Below, piece after piece: positions 36,284 through 44,558 of a DNA stretch of 64,000 bases. The notes beneath the pieces are model-generated. The model had not been told where the DNA came from. It saw only the letters and a program-made list of their open reading frames with translations, and ran no database searches. The stretch comes from Marinobacter denitrificans (GTDB taxonomy: Bacteria; Pseudomonadota; Gammaproteobacteria; Pseudomonadales; Oleiphilaceae), in assembly GCF_008795955.1 (NCBI RefSeq), contig NZ_VMHN01000008.1, positions 62,001-126,000 of the forward strand. The letters run 5' to 3'. Within the stretch, counting starts at the first letter, position 1. Each line of letters opens with the position of its first letter. The position numbers were made by a program, and so were the translations under genes.

Positions 36284-36393
36284 GAGCCGGGGTGGTGGCC
36301 CCGTTCAGAAACGTGCGGAGCCAGGGATGGCGGAGCCCGAGACGCACAGGGACGTCTCGAGTCGTTTTCTGAAGGGGGCCACCTCCCCGGCTC
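36284..36393 (+). repeat. 110-nt three-way-junction element, copy 3
   Basis: Arms 36284-36311 and 36366-36393 pair at 26 of 28 positions and enclose a 54-nt core (36312-36365). Inner stems are GCCA/TGGC (36320-36323 / 36328-36331) and CGAGACG/CGTCTCG (36338-36344 / 36353-36359). Relative to copy 1 the A-T pair of the second stem is a G-C pair here, a compensatory change. It lies 31 bases after the thiC stop. With copy 2 and the REP-like palindrome it fills most of the gene-free stretch 35982-36424. Confidence 0.85.
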
Positions 36394-36424
36394 ACACGCC
36401 CAAGCCTCAGACTAGGAACCCAAG

Positions 36425-38302
36425 CTAGACCTTGTCGTAAAGCTTGGACCCCGCCTCCACAAACTCCCGGGATTTCTCCTTCATGCCAACATCCACCGCC
36501 GATACCTCGTCAAGACCGTGCTCCTTGGCATAATCCCGCACTTCCTGGGAAATCTGCATGGAACAGAACTTCGGGCCGCACATGGAACAGAAGTGGGCCA
36601 CCTTGGCCGAGTCCTTCGGCAGGGTTTCGTCGTGGAAAGCACGGGCGGTGTCCGGGTCCAGGCCGAGGTTGAACTGGTCCTCCCAGCGGAACTCGAAACG
36701 CGCCTTCGAAAGCGCGTTGTCACGGATTTGTGCGCCCGGGTGCCCCTTGGCCAGGTCAGCGGCGTGAGCAGCTATTTTATAAGTAATGATGCCGGTCTTC
36801 ACGTCGTCCTTGTTGGGCAGGCCCAGGTGCTCTTTCGGGGTGACATAGCAGAGCATGGCGCAGCCGAACCAGCCGATCATCGCGGCACCGATGCCGGAGG
36901 TGATGTGGTCATAACCAGGGGCAATGTCAGTGGTGAGCGGCCCGAGCGTATAGAATGGCGCTTCATCACAGCACTCCAGCTGTTTGTCCATGTTCTCCTT
37001 GATCAGTTGCATGGGCACGTGGCCCGGGCCTTCGATCATGCACTGGACGTCGTGCTTCCAGGCGATCTTGGTGAGTTCGCCCAGGGTCTCCAGTTCGCCG
37101 AACTGGGCTTCGTCGTTGGCGTCGGCAATAGAGCCCGGGCGCAGGCCGTCGCCGAGGCTGAAGGCTACGTCGTAGGCTTTCATAATTTCGCAGATGTCTT
37201 CGAAGTGCTCGTACAGGAAACTCTCCCGATGGTGAGCCAGGCACCACTTCGCCATGATGGAGCCACCGCGGGACACAATGCCGGTGGTGCGTTTGGCGGT
37301 CATCGGCACATGGTGCAGACGTACGCCGGCGTGGATGGTGAAGTAATCCACGCCCTGCTCTGCCTGCTCAATGAGCGTATCGCGGAAAATTTCCCAGGTC
37401 AGGTCTTCCGCTACGCCACCGACCTTTTCAAGGGCCTGATAGATAGGCACAGTGCCAATGGGAACCGGCGAATTGCGGATAATCCATTCGCGGGTTTCAT
37501 GGATGTTCTTGCCGGTGGACAAATCCATGATGGTGTCAGAACCCCAGCGGGTACCCCAGGTCAGCTTTTCCACCTCCTCTTCTATGGAAGAACTCACCGC
37601 GGAGTTGCCGATATTGCCATTGATCTTCACCAGAAAGTTGCGACCGATGATCATCGGTTCGGTTTCCGGGTGGTTGATGTTATTGGGAATGATCGCCCGG
37701 CCGCGGGCGACTTCGTCCCGGACAAATTCCGGAGTGATTTCCTGCGGCAGGGATGCACCAAAGGACTGGCCCGGATGTTGATCCTTCAGCAGTCCCTGCT
37801 CCCGCGCTTCCTGAAGCTTCATATTCTCGCGGATGGCAATGAATTCCATCTCGGGGGTGATGATGCCCTGGCGGGCATAATGCATCTGGCTGACGTTCTT
37901 ACCAGGCTTGGCCCGCAAGGGTTTACGCTCGTCCATAAAACGAAGCGGGTCCAGCAACGGATCCTTCATACGACGGCGGGTAAACTCGGAGGTATAATCC
38001 GCCAGCTGCTCCACATCGCCGCGCTCTTCTATCCAGGCAGAGCGAATGGGCTTGAGGCCTTTGCGAAGGTCGATGGTGGCCTCCGGGTCACTGTACGGGC
38101 CAGAGGTGTCGTAAACGACAACAGGAGCATTCTTCTCACCCCCCATGTCCGTAGGTGTGTCGCCCACGGTTATTTCCCGCATGGGCACCCGCAGATCGGG
38201 TCGGCTACCCTGTACGTAGATCTTGCGAGACTGGGGCAGTGGCTTGATAGCTGCGGAATCAACTTTGGCTGAATCACTGAGATAGGAAGGTAGTGTTGTC
38301 AT
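36425..38302 (-). CDS. thiC: Phosphomethylpyrimidine synthase ThiC
   Basis: ThiC is the radical-SAM enzyme that rearranges aminoimidazole ribotide to the pyrimidine part of thiamin. The 625-residue product has the family's N-terminal region (MREITVGDTP; GPYSDP) and central barrel (TIHAGVRLHHVPMTAKRTTG; IEGPGHVPMQ). The C-terminal iron-sulfur motif CSMCGPKFCSM lies near residue 565. Expression is controlled by the TPP riboswitch in the leader. It is inserted between tolC and nudF, which are direct neighbours in E. coli. Confidence 0.97.
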   Translation of the reverse strand: MTTLPSYLSDSAKVDSAAIKPLPQSRKIYVQGSRPDLRVPMREITVGDTPTDMGGEKNAPVVVYDTSGPYSDPEATIDLRKGLKPIRSAWIEERGDVEQLADYTSEFTRRRMKDPLLDPLRFMDERKPLRAKPGKNVSQMHYARQGIITPEMEFIAIRENMKLQEAREQGLLKDQHPGQSFGASLPQEITPEFVRDEVARGRAIIPNNINHPETEPMIIGRNFLVKINGNIGNSAVSSSIEEEVEKLTWGTRWGSDTIMDLSTGKNIHETREWIIRNSPVPIGTVPIYQALEKVGGVAEDLTWEIFRDTLIEQAEQGVDYFTIHAGVRLHHVPMTAKRTTGIVSRGGSIMAKWCLAHHRESFLYEHFEDICEIMKAYDVAFSLGDGLRPGSIADANDEAQFGELETLGELTKIAWKHDVQCMIEGPGHVPMQLIKENMDKQLECCDEAPFYTLGPLTTDIAPGYDHITSGIGAAMIGWFGCAMLCYVTPKEHLGLPNKDDVKTGIITYKIAAHAADLAKGHPGAQIRDNALSKARFEFRWEDQFNLGLDPDTARAFHDETLPKDSAKVAHFCSMCGPKFCSMQISQEVRDYAKEHGLDEVSAVDVGMKEKSREFVEAGSKLYDKV

Positions 38303-38391
38303 CTTGCGTCCCCGGGGTTAGGTAAGAAACGGGTCGCGTATGACGGAGCAGTGACCACAGAACACTCTGTGTCTTTGCAGCATATTGTCTT

Positions 38392-38483
38392 AAATCCCTA
38401 CGCCGGTATTATCCGGATCAGGTAGCGGGTTCTGCATGGCAATCTCAGCCGGCGGGCAGATACTCTGCCGCCAGCACCCCGTC
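38392..38483 (-). ncRNA. TPP riboswitch (thi box) of thiC
   Basis: Read on the minus strand, the leader has the conserved aptamer parts in order: GGGGTGC (38474-38480), CTGAGA (38443-38448), ACCCGCTACCTGATC, GGATAATACC and GCGTAGGGA. It lies about 90 bases ahead of the thiC start. The stretch between aptamer and gene contains a CACAGA/TCTGTG hairpin and, next to the start, CCCCGGGG overlapping the ribosome-binding site. No terminator with a T-run is visible, so control is more likely at translation. Confidence 0.95.
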
Positions 38484-38539
38484 AAGACGCGAATTCGATG
38501 TAAATGACACTTAAAACGTGTGTCGTTTGCAAGTGTAGA

Positions 38540-38577
38540 GCTCAGGCCGTTTATTGTCCATAATGACGGGCCTGAGC
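38540..38577. promoter_or_regulatory. Long inverted repeat in the thiC-tolC intergenic region
   Basis: GCTCAGGCC (38540-38548) pairs with GGCCTGAGC (38569-38577), and inside it TTAT pairs with ATAA around TGTCC. It sits between the divergent thiC leader and tolC, where both promoters should be. It could be an operator or a hairpin at the 5' end of a transcript. The gene-free stretch 38303-38651 otherwise holds the riboswitch and the tolC leader. Confidence 0.4.
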
Positions 38578-38651
38578 CCTTCAACGACCATCAGAACATA
38601 CGTGACCCGGCATATGCCACCGCGCGGAGTGATCCAATAACAGGAGAAATC

Positions 38652-40031
38652 ATGAAGAAACGACTGCTTTCCGGGCTGATTGGACTGCTGGCAGCCCAGC
38701 CTGCACTTTCCATGGATCTGGTTGAGACGTACGAGAAAGCACTCTCCTATGATTCCGGCATTGCTTCCGCCCGCGCCAGCTTCGAGGCACAACAGGCCGC
38801 CAGTGACGTTAGCCGCAGCAACCTGCTTCCCCAGATCGGCGCATTTGGCGATGTCAGCCATACGGATGTCGATGGCCCCAACCAGGACGCCGCGTATGAA
38901 ACCTACGCTTTCGGTGTGGAACTGACCCAGCCCCTTTTCCGGGCCGATGCCTGGTTCAACTACGATGCCAGCAAATTCCAGACTGAATCAGCCCAGGCGG
39001 AATACAACCTTGCCCAACAACAGCTAATTCTGGATGTGGCCACGGCCTACTTTAACGTTCTGCGCGCAGCAGACACCCTGACCACGGCCAGAGCAACTGA
39101 AGCAGCTATACAACGGCAGTATGAACAGGCCCAGGAGCGCTTCGATGTGGGCCTGATTGCCATCACGGAAGTCTACGAGGCCCGTGCCAGCTACGATGAC
39201 AGCAAAAGCCAGCGCATTGCCGCAGAAAGCGAACTGGACATTGCCCGCGAGCAACTGGCGCGGCTGACCGGGGAATACACCGAAGAACTGAACAACCTGC
39301 GCCGGAACTTTCCACTTGGTCGTCCGGACCCCATGGATCCGTCAGCGTGGGAGAACACCGCCCTTGATCAGAACTGGCAGATCCAGGCCGCGATGTACGA
39401 TCTGAACACCAATGAAGCGAACCTGAAAAGCGCTAAATCCGGGCACCTGCCAACGCTGGATCTGAATGCGTCCTATGGCAAGACAAATATTGAAGGCCTG
39501 GAAGACCCGACATTTGCTCAGAGCCAGCGCGACGGAACCACAACAGAAGGCCGGATTGGTCTCCGATTGAATGTTCCATTGTACATGGGTGGCGGTATAC
39601 AGGCTGGAGTTCGCCAACAACGGTCGCTGGTAGATGTTGCGGAGCAGACTCTGGAGACGGTGCGGCGCGATGTTCGGGTAAATACCCGCAGCCTGTTCCG
39701 TACGGTAAACACCAATATCGAATCTGCGTCTGCCCTGGAGCAGACCATTATCTCCCGCCGCAGCGCCCTGGATGCGACACGCGCCGGCTATGATGTCGGC
39801 ACCCGCAATATTGTGGAAGTGCTGGACGCGGAGCGTAATTATTACGTAGCACTGCGCGACTTCGCCAATGCCCGCTACGATTACGTGATCAACACCCTGA
39901 ACCTGAAGCAGGCGTCTGGCACCCTGAGCCCTCAGGACCTGGTAGCACTGAACAACTGGCTCAGCGCCTCGGCCCCAGGCATTGAAGCCCTGGCCGAGGA
40001 AGAAGAAACCATAGACGACCCGATGCAATAA
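38652..40031 (+). CDS. tolC: Outer-membrane efflux channel TolC
   Basis: TolC is the trimeric outer-membrane duct for tripartite efflux pumps and type I secretion. The 459-residue product has a signal peptide MKKRLLSGLIGLLAAQPALS and two outer-membrane efflux repeats of long helices rich in Gln/Glu/Ala. Markers are SYDSGIASARASFEAQQAA, LRAADTLTTARATEAAI and the late VGTRNIVEVLDAERNYY. The ATG at 38652 has a CAGGAG 6 bases upstream. An open frame back to 38520 is rejected because it lacks a signal peptide. It is divergent from thiC. Confidence 0.95.
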   Translation: MKKRLLSGLIGLLAAQPALSMDLVETYEKALSYDSGIASARASFEAQQAASDVSRSNLLPQIGAFGDVSHTDVDGPNQDAAYETYAFGVELTQPLFRADAWFNYDASKFQTESAQAEYNLAQQQLILDVATAYFNVLRAADTLTTARATEAAIQRQYEQAQERFDVGLIAITEVYEARASYDDSKSQRIAAESELDIAREQLARLTGEYTEELNNLRRNFPLGRPDPMDPSAWENTALDQNWQIQAAMYDLNTNEANLKSAKSGHLPTLDLNASYGKTNIEGLEDPTFAQSQRDGTTTEGRIGLRLNVPLYMGGGIQAGVRQQRSLVDVAEQTLETVRRDVRVNTRSLFRTVNTNIESASALEQTIISRRSALDATRAGYDVGTRNIVEVLDAERNYYVALRDFANARYDYVINTLNLKQASGTLSPQDLVALNNWLSASAPGIEALAEEEETIDDPMQ

Positions 40032-40045
40032 GCCTCAGACAGAAT

Positions 40046-40067
40046 GGGCGGGCCCAGGAGCCCGCCC
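40046..40067. terminator. GC hairpin between tolC and waaA
   Basis: GGGCGGGC (40046-40053) pairs with GCCCGCCC (40060-40067) over CCAGGA, between convergent stop codons. The last base overlaps the waaA stop. No T-run follows on either side, so it may act as a weak or Rho-assisted terminator. Confidence 0.45.
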
Positions 40068-41338
40068 TAGATCCGCTCGACAATTCCGTTGACTACCTTC
40101 TCCAGCGCGCCCCGGTTAGCGTTTACCACGGCCAACGCGTTACGCCCGGCGCTCTCGGCGGCCTGCTTGTCCGCAATCAACTGCATCACACACTGTGCCA
40201 GTGCCTCTGAGGATGGAGTTATGTAAAGCCCCGCTCCCGCGTCAAGACGGTTGTAGATGGTTTCAAAGTTAAATATATGAGGGCCGGAGAGCACCGGTAT
40301 ACCCCAGGCTGCGGGTTCCAGCGGATTGTGACCGCCACGCTCGATCAATGACCCACCCACGAATGCTATATCACAGGCACCGTAAAGCATGAGCAACTCG
40401 CCCATGGTGTCTCCGACATACACCTGACACGAATTCTCATCACTTGCGCCTTCATTTCCTGACTCAGAACGGCGCTGCACCGCCAGCCCCATAGAATGTG
40501 CGAGGTCAGCCACATCATCAAATCGTTCCGGGTGTCTGGGCACAATCAACAGTAATGCGTCGGTATACAGGGTCATTATCTGTTGGTGGGCTTCCAAAAT
40601 CTGACGATCTTCGCCCTCGTGGGTACTGGCCGCAATCCAGACAGGGCGGGCCCTGCCAAGCCGGTGCCTCAGCCCGGATGAGAGGGAGCGGAGTTCATCC
40701 GAGATCTCCACATCAAACTTGATACTGCCGGTGACCGATACAGAATCCGGCCTGGCCCCTATGCGCAGGAATCGCCCGGCATCTTCATCGGCCTGTGCGG
40801 CGATCCAGCTGATACTGCGGAGCAACGGCTTCACCAGGGAAGCCACACGTTCGTACCCCCGGGCAGAACGGGCAGAAAGCCGGGCGTTAATCAGAAAAAT
40901 GGGGACATCGCGCTGCTTGCTCAGCGAAATCATGTTGGGCCAGAGTTCGGTCTCCATGATCACCAGCGCCCGGGGGCGGACCCGGTCCACAAACCGGCGT
41001 ACGGCACCCGGGGTATCATAGGGAGAAAATGCATAACGTACCTGGTCACCGAACAACGCCTTTGCCCTGGCGGAGCCCGTAGGGGTCATGGCCGTCATCA
41101 ACACGGGGATATCCGGATTACGGCGCAGCAAAGCCTTTACAAGAGGGGCTGCAGCGATGGTTTCCCCCACGGAGACTGCATGGACCCAGATTACAGGCTC
41201 ATCGGATGCCTCCACGTAACCCAGCCGCTCCTGCCAGCGTACAGACGCTTCCGGATTAGTGCGCCCAATCCACCACAGGCGCAGCAGCACAAATGGCAGC
41301 GCAATGCGAAAGAACAGGGAGTAAAAAAAGTGAAGCAT
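40067..41338 (-). CDS. waaA: Kdo transferase WaaA (KdtA)
   Basis: WaaA adds 3-deoxy-D-manno-octulosonic acid from CMP-Kdo to lipid IVA at the inner membrane, the first step of LPS core assembly (GT30 family). From the ATG at 41338 the product is 423 residues (E. coli 425), with an N-terminal hydrophobic anchor (FRIALPFVLLRLWWIG). Family signatures are WVHAVSVGETIAAAPL, the ELWPN motif in METELWPNMI and ERGGHNPLEPAAWGIPVLSG. A GGAG precedes this ATG; an open frame up to 41425 is rejected on length. Whether it adds one, two or more Kdo residues cannot be read from sequence. Confidence 0.95.
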   Translation of the reverse strand: MLHFFYSLFFRIALPFVLLRLWWIGRTNPEASVRWQERLGYVEASDEPVIWVHAVSVGETIAAAPLVKALLRRNPDIPVLMTAMTPTGSARAKALFGDQVRYAFSPYDTPGAVRRFVDRVRPRALVIMETELWPNMISLSKQRDVPIFLINARLSARSARGYERVASLVKPLLRSISWIAAQADEDAGRFLRIGARPDSVSVTGSIKFDVEISDELRSLSSGLRHRLGRARPVWIAASTHEGEDRQILEAHQQIMTLYTDALLLIVPRHPERFDDVADLAHSMGLAVQRRSESGNEGASDENSCQVYVGDTMGELLMLYGACDIAFVGGSLIERGGHNPLEPAAWGIPVLSGPHIFNFETIYNRLDAGAGLYITPSSEALAQCVMQLIADKQAAESAGRNALAVVNANRGALEKVVNGIVERI

Positions 41339-41418
41339 ACTAACTCCGGGCCGGGTCGGTGCGGCCGTCATTCTACATAAAGCCAATGTCAGAGTCTGCG
41401 GCGCAGAATCCATCGTTT

Positions 41419-41433
41419 TCCGCAAGTTGCGGA
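41419..41433. promoter_or_regulatory. Small palindrome between waaA and lpxL
   Basis: TCCGCAA-G-TTGCGGA is a perfect 7-base inverted repeat in the gap between two divergent LPS genes. It could be an operator; no regulator can be assigned. Confidence 0.3.
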
Positions 41434-41512
41434 GATTGCTGCTTTAGCGGATGAGAGTCGTGCTGCTAAACTCCTGTTCTTGTTACCGGAACACCATCAG
41501 GCTGCGAAACAA

Positions 41513-42463
41513 GTGACCAAACGCAAACAGAAATCCCGCGACACCCGCTATTCCAGCTACCTCCATCCACGCTGGTGGCCTACCTGGATGGGTATTGCCC
41601 TGATGTGGCTGACCGCGCGGCTTCCCCTCAGAATCCAGTGGTGGCTGGGCAGGCGTATTGGCGACCTTGCCTATCGCTTTGCGGCCCGGCGGCGCCATAT
41701 TACGGAGGTCAATATACGTCTGTGCTTCCCTGAGCTGTCTGAGCAGGAACAGCAGGCGCTGGTTAAAAAATCATTCAAAGCCAACGGCATCGGCGTGATG
41801 GAGATTGGACTGGCCTGGTTCCGCAATCCCACCTCTTTCATTCCCATCACCCAGGTGCACGGGCTCGAGCATGTGGACCATGCCCTGGCGAAAGGAAAGG
41901 GCATTCTTCTTCTGGGCGGTCATTACAGCACTCTGGACTTGGGGGGCAGCCTGGTCACAGAGTTTATAGAGGCAGATGTGATGCAGCGAGACCACAACAA
42001 TCCGCTCATGAACGCCGTCATGACCCGCGCCAGAGAGCGCCGCTACGGCGTGGCGCTGGACAGCAGGAATCTGCGGGGATTGCTCAAACAGCTCAAAAAC
42101 AATCGTATCGTCTGGTACGCGACGGATCAGGATTATGGCCGCAAAGGCATCGTGTTTGCGCCGTTTTTCGGTGTGCCTGCCGGCACCATTACCGCCACCT
42201 CGCGGATAGCCGACCGCAGTGGGTGTGCCGTGGTGCCATTCAGCCATTTCCGCCGGGAACATGAACCCGGGTACGACATCTACTTTCATCCCCCGCTGGC
42301 GAACTTCCCTTCCGGAGACGATATGGCGGACGCTACGCTGGTCAACCACACCATTGAAAATGAGATCCGCCGGCACCCCGACCAATACCTCTGGATGCAC
42401 CGGCGCTTCAAGACCCGGCCTTCAAAAGAAGACCCGGATCTCTACGGTAAGCAAGGAAACTGA
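41513..42463 (+). CDS. lpxL: Lipid A acyltransferase, LpxL/HtrB family
   Basis: LpxL-family enzymes add a secondary acyl chain to Kdo-lipid A at the inner membrane. The product from GTG 41513 is 316 residues and aligns by eye with E. coli LpxL along its length: LHPRWWPTWMGIALMWL (membrane anchor), CFPELSEQEQQALV, catalytic HX4D in GGHYSTLDLGG, WYATDQDYGRKGIVFAPFFG and the C-terminal LWMHRRFKTRP. An upstream TTG at 41480 is also open, but the extra residues are unlike the family. It begins a plus-strand run with the following three genes. Confidence 0.9.
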   Translation: MTKRKQKSRDTRYSSYLHPRWWPTWMGIALMWLTARLPLRIQWWLGRRIGDLAYRFAARRRHITEVNIRLCFPELSEQEQQALVKKSFKANGIGVMEIGLAWFRNPTSFIPITQVHGLEHVDHALAKGKGILLLGGHYSTLDLGGSLVTEFIEADVMQRDHNNPLMNAVMTRARERRYGVALDSRNLRGLLKQLKNNRIVWYATDQDYGRKGIVFAPFFGVPAGTITATSRIADRSGCAVVPFSHFRREHEPGYDIYFHPPLANFPSGDDMADATLVNHTIENEIRRHPDQYLWMHRRFKTRPSKEDPDLYGKQGN

Positions 42464-42498
42464 ATGCACTCTCTAACGAACCATGGACGGCAACTGCC

Positions 42499-43449
42499 GT
42501 GACAACTGATCGCTCCAGCCCGCCAGCGCCGGTCGTCTGGCTTCTCACAGACAACAAGCCCGGGCATCGTAACCAGCTCAAAGGGCTAGGCAATCGTTTA
42601 CGCGTGCTTGCCGGAGCCAATGTAACTGAAATTGATGCCACGAAAATGTCAGTCCCCCTTTGGCGGGCAATACTGGGCATTGCCCCGACCATGGATAAAA
42701 CCCTGGGAGCTCCGACGCTGATTATCGCCGCCGGCAGCGGTACCCATCGCCTGCTGCTGTCCCTGCGACGCCAGCGGAAAACAAAAACGGTCGTTGTGAT
42801 GAAGCCGGGGTTTCCCCTCGGTTGGGTCGATGCAGCCATTATTCCCGAGCACGACGCCGTCAAACCTGACAAACACATCCTCATCACCCAAGGGGCAATC
42901 AACGCCATCACGCCTTTGGCACGCATTACCGACAAACCCGAGGGTCTGATTCTAATCGGCGGCCCCTCGGCCCATTTCGAGTGGGATGATGACGTAGTAC
43001 TGGGGCAAGTGGCTCAACTTATGGGGCAGTATCCGGAGTGGCGCTGGACCATCAGCGGTTCCCGCCGCACACCGGAATCCCTCCTCGAGCAACTGCAGGA
43101 ATTGGCAGGCCCCAAAGTCACCGTGGTGGACCCGGCACAAACCCACGCAAGCTGGCTGCCCCACCAACTGGCCGCATCCCGCGCCGTCTGGGTCACACCG
43201 GACAGCGCTTCCATGGCTTGTGAGGCCGCCACCTCCGGCGTTCCCACCGGCCTTTTTGAACTGGCGCCCAAACCAAACAGCCGGGTCGCCCATGGCATGG
43301 CCAGCCTGGTGGAAAAAGGGTACGTTGCGCGCTGGAGTGATCATGCCTCGGTGATGGCAGGCAAACTGCCAGGATCCCATCAACTGTGGGAAGCAGACCG
43401 GGTCGCACGATGGCTGATAAACCATTTCCTGAAGGGAGGTAAGCATTGA
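42499..43449 (+). CDS. ELM1/DUF1022 family protein
   Basis: The 316-residue product belongs to the bacterial ELM1-like (DUF1022) family, named after a plant mitochondrial fission protein. Markers are VWLLTDNKPGHRNQLKGLG at the start, AAGSGTHRLLLSLRR, LILIGGPSAHFEWDDD and VWVTPDSASMACEAATSGVP. The fold is predicted in the literature to resemble GT-B glycosyltransferases, and bacterial members often sit in LPS clusters, as here. Its substrate is not known to me. It starts at a GTG, and its TGA stop overlaps the TTG start of the next gene (TTGA). Confidence 0.8.
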   Translation: MTTDRSSPPAPVVWLLTDNKPGHRNQLKGLGNRLRVLAGANVTEIDATKMSVPLWRAILGIAPTMDKTLGAPTLIIAAGSGTHRLLLSLRRQRKTKTVVVMKPGFPLGWVDAAIIPEHDAVKPDKHILITQGAINAITPLARITDKPEGLILIGGPSAHFEWDDDVVLGQVAQLMGQYPEWRWTISGSRRTPESLLEQLQELAGPKVTVVDPAQTHASWLPHQLAASRAVWVTPDSASMACEAATSGVPTGLFELAPKPNSRVAHGMASLVEKGYVARWSDHASVMAGKLPGSHQLWEADRVARWLINHFLKGGKH

Positions 43450-44558
43450 GGATTCTGCAGGCTTTGCCCGCACTCTACAGCGGCGGCGTTGAACGGGGCA
43501 CTGTGGAATTCGCTGCTGATCTGGTCAAGCGCGGCCACGAATCCTTTGTGGTATCAAAGGGCGGGCCCATGGCCGAACAGCTGCGTGGGCAAGGCTCCAA
43601 ACACATTTTTATGCCTATACACCGAAAGAGCCCTGCCTCTTTCGGGCAAATTCTGCCCATGCGGAATCTACTGCTGGAGCTGAAGCCGGATATTGTGCAT
43701 GTCCGCTCGCGCATGCCGGCCTGGATCATCTGGCTTGCCTTGAAAAGCATTCCGGCGAATGAGCGGCCGGCCGTTGTCTCCACCTTTCACGGCATGTATT
43801 CCGTCACTCCCTACAGCGCCATCATGACCCGTGCGGACCACATAATCGCCGTATCCGGGTGTGTGAAGGATTATGTACTGAACAATTACCCGGTACCGGA
43901 AGAAAAACTGACCGTCATCCAACGGGGAGTGGATGTAGATGCCTTCCGGCAGCGGGAGCTCAGTCCACAATGGCTGGAGCGCTGGCTCCGGCAGTATCCA
44001 CAACTGGCGCACCAGAAAATCATCATGATGCCCGGGCGCATTTCGCGCTGGAAAGGTCAGCTGGATTTCCTGGCCATGGTGGCGCAACTGGTGCAGGAAC
44101 GGCCGGATTGTCATGGCATAATCGTCGGCGGCGCTGAGCCTGGCAAAGAGCACTTCCTGGAAGAGCTTGAAAAGGAACGGGCCCGCCTGAACCTGACCGA
44201 TAAGGTCAGCTTCCTTGGGCAACGCAATGACATGACCACCCTGTACCTGCTGGCAGATGTGGTGTGCCACATGTCCACCAAACCAGAGCCCTTCGGACGT
44301 ACTGTTACCGAGGCGCTGGCCTCCGGCACCCCCGTCGCCGCCTTCGATCGTGGTGGCGCCGCCGAAACCCTTCGTGCCTGTTTTCCCCAGGGGCTGGTAC
44401 CGCCAGACGACATTGAGCAGTTTGCCCAGACCACGCTGTCACTGATCGACAAGCCCGAACCTGAGATCGAGATTCCATGGCGGTTCCGGCTGGAGGCTCA
44501 GACCGAAACAACTCTCAAGGTTTATGAAAACCTGCTGGCCCGGAAACAGGCTCAATAA
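43446..44558 (+). CDS. Glycosyltransferase family 4 (LPS core)
   Basis: The 370-residue product is a GT-B glycosyltransferase of the GT4 type. It has an N-terminal acceptor domain (LYSGGVERGTVEFAADLVKR; DIVHVRSRMPAW), then a nucleotide-sugar domain (MMPGRISRWKGQLDFLAMV; the EX7E motif in KPEPFGRTVTEALASGTPV). The start is TTG 43446, fixed by a GGGAGGT 8 bases upstream and the TTGA overlap with the previous gene. The next gene overlaps it by one base (TAATG). The sugar transferred cannot be deduced. Confidence 0.88.
   Translation: MRILQALPALYSGGVERGTVEFAADLVKRGHESFVVSKGGPMAEQLRGQGSKHIFMPIHRKSPASFGQILPMRNLLLELKPDIVHVRSRMPAWIIWLALKSIPANERPAVVSTFHGMYSVTPYSAIMTRADHIIAVSGCVKDYVLNNYPVPEEKLTVIQRGVDVDAFRQRELSPQWLERWLRQYPQLAHQKIIMMPGRISRWKGQLDFLAMVAQLVQERPDCHGIIVGGAEPGKEHFLEELEKERARLNLTDKVSFLGQRNDMTTLYLLADVVCHMSTKPEPFGRTVTEALASGTPVAAFDRGGAAETLRACFPQGLVPPDDIEQFAQTTLSLIDKPEPEIEIPWRFRLEAQTETTLKVYENLLARKQAQ

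Noticed and set aside
36518..38272. 584-residue open frame antisense to thiC
   Set aside because: It mirrors thiC codon structure and has no domain or start signal. thiC is unmistakable on the other strand.
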